In this document: positions 7,526 through 10,549 of the stretch, piece by piece | Position numbering within the stretch: position 1 is the first letter of the stretch | How the letters are laid out: every line of letters begins with the position of its first letter | DNA from: JBFHER01 sp041584055 | GTDB taxonomy: Bacteria; Bacteroidota; Bacteroidia; Bacteroidales; UBA5342 | Reading direction: 5' to 3' | Length of the DNA: 10,549 nt | Assembly (NCBI GenBank): GCA_041584055.1 | Contig: JBFHER010000128.1 | Span: 1-10,549 of the forward strand | Notes under the pieces: model-generated | Told to the model about the DNA's origin: nothing | Databases searched by the model: none | The model's input: the letters and a program-made list of their open reading frames with translations, nothing else | Made by a program: the position numbers and the translations under genes

Positions 7526-8212
7526 CTAGCCCAGCTTGCTTATCTCCAGCAATTTGTCGGGCTTGAGAATTTCTATCTCTTTTTGATGGATTGTGATGAT
7601 GCCTTCATTCTTAAATTCATTGAGTAGTTTGATCGTGCTTTCTTTCGAGATGCAGGCAAACTCAGCAATGTCTCTTCTTGATAAGTAAGGGAAAAGGGAT
7701 GTTTCTGCATTTTCTTTTTTTGAGAGTTTGATTAAGGCATCTGCCAGACGTCCGGGCATTTGTTTGTAACTGATGCTTTTGATCACATTAAAGAGTTCTT
7801 TCTCTCGCAAACAGTATTGTTTTATAAGCTCTGTGGCAAAGGTGGCATTCCGTTTCATCAGTTTTCGGATGCCCTTTTTGTCAATCATGCAAACATGTGT
7901 TTCCTTCAATGCAACAAGCGAATAGGCGTAGGTTTTGGATCCAAAAATGGATGAGATACCAATAAAACTGGCAGAACTTAAGAGTGCAATGTTGGTAAAT
8001 TTATTGTTTGTATTTTCCAGATATAGTTTTGCCAGACCATCCACAATGTAAACAACAGATGTTGCAAAGGAGTTTTGCTTGCAAATTGTTTCACCCTTCT
8101 GATAACTAATCTGAATTTTTTTCTGGTTGATGAACTCTAATTCAGCGGGTATTAATGTGTTGAAACACCTGGCGCTTTTTTTGCACTCGATGCATGAAAG
8201 GGGTGCATTCAT
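7526..8212 (-). CDS. Crp/Fnr-family transcription regulator with FNR-type cysteines
   Basis: The 228-residue protein has the layout of the Crp/Fnr family: an N-terminal effector domain with cNMP-fold strands (YQKGETICKQ around 37-46, YIVDGLAKLY 55-64), a dimerisation helix (about 115-145) and a C-terminal winged helix-turn-helix (LSRRDIAEFACISKESTIKLL, starting at 177). Cys7, Cys10 and Cys16 form CX2CX5C, and Cys108 lies in ALKETHVCMID. This matches the spacing of the four [4Fe-4S] ligands of E. coli FNR (20, 23, 29, 122), so an oxygen or redox-sensing role is likely by inference. The recognition helix reads E-S-T-I-K where FNR has E-T-I-S-R, so the DNA target probably differs from the FNR box. 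The start codon follows GGAGA closely. The gene converges on fkp and has a strong inverted repeat upstream, suggesting autoregulation. Its regulon cannot be told from here. Confidence 0.9.
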   Translation of the reverse strand: MNAPLSCIECKKSARCFNTLIPAELEFINQKKIQISYQKGETICKQNSFATSVVYIVDGLAKLYLENTNNKFTNIALLSSASFIGISSIFGSKTYAYSLVALKETHVCMIDKKGIRKLMKRNATFATELIKQYCLREKELFNVIKSISYKQMPGRLADALIKLSKKENAETSLFPYLSRRDIAEFACISKESTIKLLNEFKNEGIITIHQKEIEILKPDKLLEISKLG

Positions 8213-8235
8213 TCTCCGGGAATTAAATTAACATA

Positions 8236-8266
8236 TAAAAATACAATTTAATTGATTGTATTTTTA
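8236..8266. repeat. Perfect 12-bp inverted repeat before the Fnr-like gene (candidate operator)
   Basis: The arms TAAAAATACAAT (8236-8247) and ATTGTATTTTTA (8255-8266) are exact reverse complements separated by TTAATTG. The repeat lies 23 bp before the ATG at 8212. It could be an operator overlapping the promoter, most simply for the regulator's own dimer, or a hairpin in the 5' leader. The stem has one G-C pair only, which favours a protein site over a strong RNA hairpin. A single FNR-like half-site TTGAT (8252-8256) overlaps the spacer but has no correctly spaced partner. Confidence 0.6.
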
Positions 8267-8297
8267 ATGATTTAAGCACATAGTCTTGTAATCTTAT

Positions 8298-8325
8298 CTG
8301 AATGGAAGAGATTTATTTCATTCAG
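8298..8325. repeat. 7-bp inverted repeat CTGAATG...CATTCAG
   Basis: Exact arms at 8298-8304 and 8319-8325 with a 14-bp spacer, about 86 bp upstream of the Fnr-like start. The dyad geometry suits a dimeric regulator. It may also be chance. Confidence 0.3.
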
Positions 8326-8436
8326 TCTAAGTAACCTGTCTAAAAGAAAACTTCAGCGAAGTCTGTACGGTTTATATTGTAAAATTTCAGCTTTGTATTG
8401 ATGCGCAGTTAAAAATTTGATGATTGAAAAAAGATG

Positions 8437-8483
8437 GCTGATAACGCTGATGCGTTGAATAACGATTAACGCGTGGCGCGCGA
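8437..8483. repeat. Degenerate short-unit repeat with GC-rich end
   Basis: Variants of a unit like GCTGATAACG recur here: GGCTGATAAC, GCTGATGCG, TTGAATAACG, GATTAACGCG. They end in GGCGCGCG inside otherwise AT-rich DNA. AACGC-TGAT-GCGTT (8443-8456) is a perfect 5-bp stem. It looks like the remnant of an intergenic repeat element rather than part of a gene. Confidence 0.35.
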
Positions 8484-8532
8484 TGATTCCCTTTCCAAAT
8501 CCTTATTTGTGCGAATAAAAGTTACAGGTAGC

Positions 8533-8558
8533 CCGGATAAGTTAACAACTATTACCGG
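8533..8558 (-). terminator. Possible terminator hairpin after the VOC gene
   Basis: On the minus strand, beginning 8 bases beyond the VOC stop codon, the arms CCGG...CCGG enclose an inner AGTT-GTT-AACT stem with an internal loop. A partly T-rich stretch (ACTTTTATT) follows after about 12 bases rather than directly. This is consistent with a weak terminator. Confidence 0.3.
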
Positions 8559-8566
8559 AGCACTGT

Positions 8567-8932
8567 TTAATTCTCCAATTCAAACAGATTGTTGTGTTTG
8601 TCTTTGATGAAATAACGCTCTTTTCCGCTCATGTCACGGTGACTGGCCCAATAATTATTTTTTAGGGCTTTCTGATAGGCTTTTGTGGCATTGCCAAAGT
8701 TCAGATGCGTAAATGTCATACTGTCCTGCTCAAACTCAGGATAAGGACAAAGTTCCAGCACCTGATCCTGTAACTTTAGCTCATAAACTTCCTGTGATTG
8801 AGGGATGTCCAGGTCTTTCATAGACGCATCAATTCCAAGTTTGAAGTGCCGTGTGATCTTTCCTCCTAAAACGCCCACATAAAAGTCATGGATGTCGTTG
8901 ATTGTTGTTTTTAATACCACTTGATTTTCCAT
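8567..8932 (-). CDS. Small VOC/glyoxalase-fold protein
   Basis: The 121-residue protein fits a single VOC (glyoxalase/bleomycin-resistance/dioxygenase) module pair. It has DIHDFYVGVLGGKI (13-26), resembling the FYxxvLGgk segment after the first strand, then VYELKLQDQVLEL (49-61), a central THLNFGN (75-81), and the closing FIKDKHNNLFELE (108-120), resembling the fxxDPdGNxxEl strand that supplies a metal-binding Glu. The His or Gln expected on the first strand of metal-dependent members is not evident, while His76 and Glu118 or Glu120 are present. Activity and substrate are therefore unknown, and a non-enzymatic binding role is possible. No signal peptide is seen, so it is cytoplasmic. The start codon follows AATACA with no Shine-Dalgarno. 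It stands alone, 354 bp from the Fnr-like gene downstream and divergent from the TPR gene upstream. Confidence 0.8.
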   Translation of the reverse strand: MENQVVLKTTINDIHDFYVGVLGGKITRHFKLGIDASMKDLDIPQSQEVYELKLQDQVLELCPYPEFEQDSMTFTHLNFGNATKAYQKALKNNYWASHRDMSGKERYFIKDKHNNLFELEN

Positions 8933-9355
8933 TGTATTCAGTTTTAAAAGTGATGCTTCATTTGTTTTTCTCAGCGTTTCTACTGGTGTTTTAGATGTGT
9001 TGTTTTGATGTTCGCATTCATTTTAGGAGCTCATCCTGTTTAAATTATAAAAATTATGTTGTCTTTCTTTCCGTTCTTTCGTTTTAACCTTCTGTTCCAT
9101 CCCCGTCATATAAAGTTATCATACTTTGTGTCCATGGCGAAAGTTTGATGGCTGAGATAACTCATCAAAAAACATAGGATATCTCACCATGCTGTGGGAT
9201 GTCAAATGGAATTGTATTATATACGTTGCCATGCTCATGTTGAATGCCTGAACTGCATGGTTTATGATCATTGGTTCGCATGGGTAATTTCACCTTTTTT
9301 TTGATTCACCCTTTCATCATCTTTTATTTATTTTAATTTTTCTGTATTTTCGAGG
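8933..9355. other. Divergent intergenic region between the VOC gene and the last TPR gene
   Basis: There is no supported gene in these 423 bp. Features seen are AGGA/TCCT arms around GAGCTC (9025-9037), a pyrimidine-rich tract (about 9061-9106), a cluster of short inverted repeats (9153-9284) and a T-rich stretch (9293-9350) before the start codon. TTTG at 9300-9303 followed 21 bp later by TATTTATT (9325-9332) is a poor promoter match. No clear -7 element is found for either gene. Confidence 0.5.
9153..9284. repeat. Cluster of nested and alternative inverted repeats
   Basis: TGAGATA (9153-9159) pairs with TATCTCA (9180-9186), while the same TGAG can pair with CTCA four bases on (9153-9164). 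CCATGC occurs at 9187-9192 and 9229-9234, and its complement GCATGG at 9255-9260 and 9278-9283, giving an inner and an outer nested pair. ATGATCAT (9264-9271) is an 8-bp palindrome. The cluster lies 70-200 bp before the plus-strand TPR start and might be a structured leader or a set of protein sites. Confidence 0.3.
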
Positions 9356-10549
9356 ATGAATTCTCTAATTCAACCCATGCCTTTTTGTTTTAAGCGTATT
9401 TTTCTATTCAATGACTTTGTTTGTAAGCATTTGATACTGATCATTATTTTGTTGGGGAGTATGCCCTTGCTTGCAACAGAAAAGCCACGTGTCCTAAAAA
9501 ATGAAAAAAGCATCGAACAGGGGATTTTTGCGTGTGAAAATTGGGAAGAAAGCAATGAAGCCCTTTTAATTTATGCCAGAACCTTACACTCGTTTACAAC
9601 TAAACATTACAGTGGAACAAACCTGGCTTTGCAAACCGCAAGTTGTCTGGCCAATGCCTATTATTACAATGATAGTCTTACAGCGTCCACACAGATTTTA
9701 AAGGAAGCAATTTCGTCAACACACCTATCAAGTCTTGCAGATACTTTTTACACGGGTATTCTTTTAAACGACCTTGGCCTGAACCTCAATATGTACGGTC
9801 AAAAAGATCAGGCCAAAGCAAATCTTAAAAAGGCCATTGATTTTTTTTCGGCGACAGACAGTCTTAAAGAATTGTCTGACGCATTTATAAATCTAGGCAC
9901 GGTATATCATTCTGAAGGTCAATACCAGGAGGCAATTAACAATTTTTCCCGGGCGAACGAAATCGATATGCAACTCAATGATAGCAGCCGGATGTCGTCG
10001 TCTTTAAATGCCCTGGGACGCATTTATGTTGATTGGGGAAAATATAATACAGCCATGGATTATTATTTACAGGCGGTTGGGTGTTTAGATACCCTAAAGG
10101 ATAAGCGAATCTTGTCTATCCGGTACAATAATATTGGCATGCTGTATCAAAAAATGGAGCAGTATGAGGATGCTTTGCTCTGGTTTAAAAAGGCATTTGA
10201 TATTGAACGGCAATATGGTGAATCAGAAAAATTGGCCATCCGCTTTGCCAACATGGGGCATGCGCAACTAAAACTAAATGACTTTCAAAAAGCAAAAGAA
10301 AACCTGCTAAAGTCCATTGCTATATTTGAAAAAGGACAAGCGGAGCATTATTTGTCAAAGGTGTATGGGATCTTGGGGCAGTTATACCTTGAAACCAATC
10401 GACTGGATTTGGCCGGACGGTATTTAAACCTTTGCAAGCAACTTGCAGAATATGCAAGTTTACCCGAACAATCTGGTGCGTATGAGCTAATGTACAAGTA
10501 CCATAAAAAAACGGGAAACAATCAGAAGGCACTGCTGTTTCTTGAAAAA
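9356..10549 (+). CDS. TPR protein with N-terminal membrane/signal segment, probable sensor (partial)
   Basis: The frame opens at the ATG at 9356, directly after GAGG, and runs without a stop to the window edge (398 codons), so the C-terminus is missing. A second in-frame ATG at 9377 is an alternative start. Residues 26-40 (LILIIILLGSMPLLA) form a hydrophobic segment after a Lys/Arg-containing N-region, acting as a signal peptide or anchor. TPR units follow at about 133-166, 174-206, 214-244, 254-286, 294-326 and 334-366, with the typical NLGxxYxxxGxYxxAIxxFxxA pattern (for example INLGTVYHSEGQYQEAINNF). In Bacteroidota this layout is commonly the periplasmic sensor part of a histidine kinase or of a LuxR/HTH-type regulator, with a transmembrane helix and coiled coil after the TPRs. 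That output part is not in the window, so the regulator role is an inference. It is unrelated in sequence detail to the large TPR protein at 1083-4157. Confidence 0.85.
   Translation, partial: MNSLIQPMPFCFKRIFLFNDFVCKHLILIIILLGSMPLLATEKPRVLKNEKSIEQGIFACENWEESNEALLIYARTLHSFTTKHYSGTNLALQTASCLANAYYYNDSLTASTQILKEAISSTHLSSLADTFYTGILLNDLGLNLNMYGQKDQAKANLKKAIDFFSATDSLKELSDAFINLGTVYHSEGQYQEAINNFSRANEIDMQLNDSSRMSSSLNALGRIYVDWGKYNTAMDYYLQAVGCLDTLKDKRILSIRYNNIGMLYQKMEQYEDALLWFKKAFDIERQYGESEKLAIRFANMGHAQLKLNDFQKAKENLLKSIAIFEKGQAEHYLSKVYGILGQLYLETNRLDLAGRYLNLCKQLAEYASLPEQSGAYELMYKYHKKTGNNQKALLFLEK

Larger units (their letters stand above)
8213..8566. other. Intergenic region upstream of the Fnr-like gene
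   Basis: This 354-bp stretch holds no supported gene. It contains the 31-bp inverted repeat (8236-8266), a second inverted repeat (8298-8325), a small hairpin ACTTC-AGC-GAAGT (8350-8362), a GC-richer patch with degenerate TGATAACGC-like units (8437-8483), and a weak hairpin just after the VOC gene stop (8533-8558). No TAnnTTTG element is seen in the orientation of the Fnr-like gene. Confidence 0.55.

Noticed and set aside
8252..8256. FNR-like half-site TTGAT in the spacer of the upstream dyad
   Set aside because: There is no ATCAA partner four bases away, so it is not a full FNR box.
9370..9555. Minus-strand small open frame overlapping the start of the last TPR gene
   Set aside because: It overlaps the signal segment and first part of the plus-strand TPR protein. 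No start signal or domain supports it.

Overview
The window looks like chromosomal DNA from a member of the Bacteroidota, probably of Bacteroidales type. Four things point there. A full-length bifunctional fucokinase/fucose-1-phosphate guanylyltransferase resembles Bacteroides Fkp throughout. A large periplasmic TPR protein is paired with an outer-membrane barrel protein. A TAnnTTTG-type promoter element (TACCTTTG) lies just upstream of one start codon. Shine-Dalgarno sequences are weak or absent, and the DNA is AT-rich. I see no mobile element, CRISPR array, rRNA or tRNA.

Layout. At 1-4157 a two-gene operon reads on the minus strand: a 1024-residue exported TPR protein (1083-4157), then after 21 bp an outer-membrane beta-barrel protein (1-1061, cut by the window edge). 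A 455-bp AT-rich gap (4158-4612) separates it from the divergently transcribed fkp (4613-7465, plus). fkp converges on a Crp/Fnr-family regulator (7526-8212, minus). That regulator carries the four-cysteine pattern of oxygen-sensing FNR and has a perfect 12-bp inverted repeat just upstream of its start. After a 354-bp gap comes a small VOC/glyoxalase-fold protein (8567-8932, minus). A 423-bp gap rich in short inverted repeats (8933-9355) then leads to a plus-strand TPR protein with an N-terminal membrane or signal segment (9356 to the window end). It is probably the sensory half of a regulator or histidine kinase whose output domain lies outside the window.

How the genes may work together. 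The TPR/barrel pair is the only clear operon and probably forms an envelope complex, with the TPR protein in the periplasm and the barrel in the outer membrane. Fkp converts free L-fucose to GDP-L-fucose for fucosylation of surface glycans. No fucose transporter, fucosidase or glycosyltransferase is adjacent, so it is a stand-alone salvage gene here. The FNR-like protein suggests oxygen or redox control, but nothing in the sequence ties it firmly to fkp. The most useful leads are the FNR-type cysteines and the operator-like repeat beside that gene, the TonB-box-like but apparently plug-less barrel paired with the TPR protein, and the possibly structured leader before the last gene. I found no clearly novel multi-gene system.
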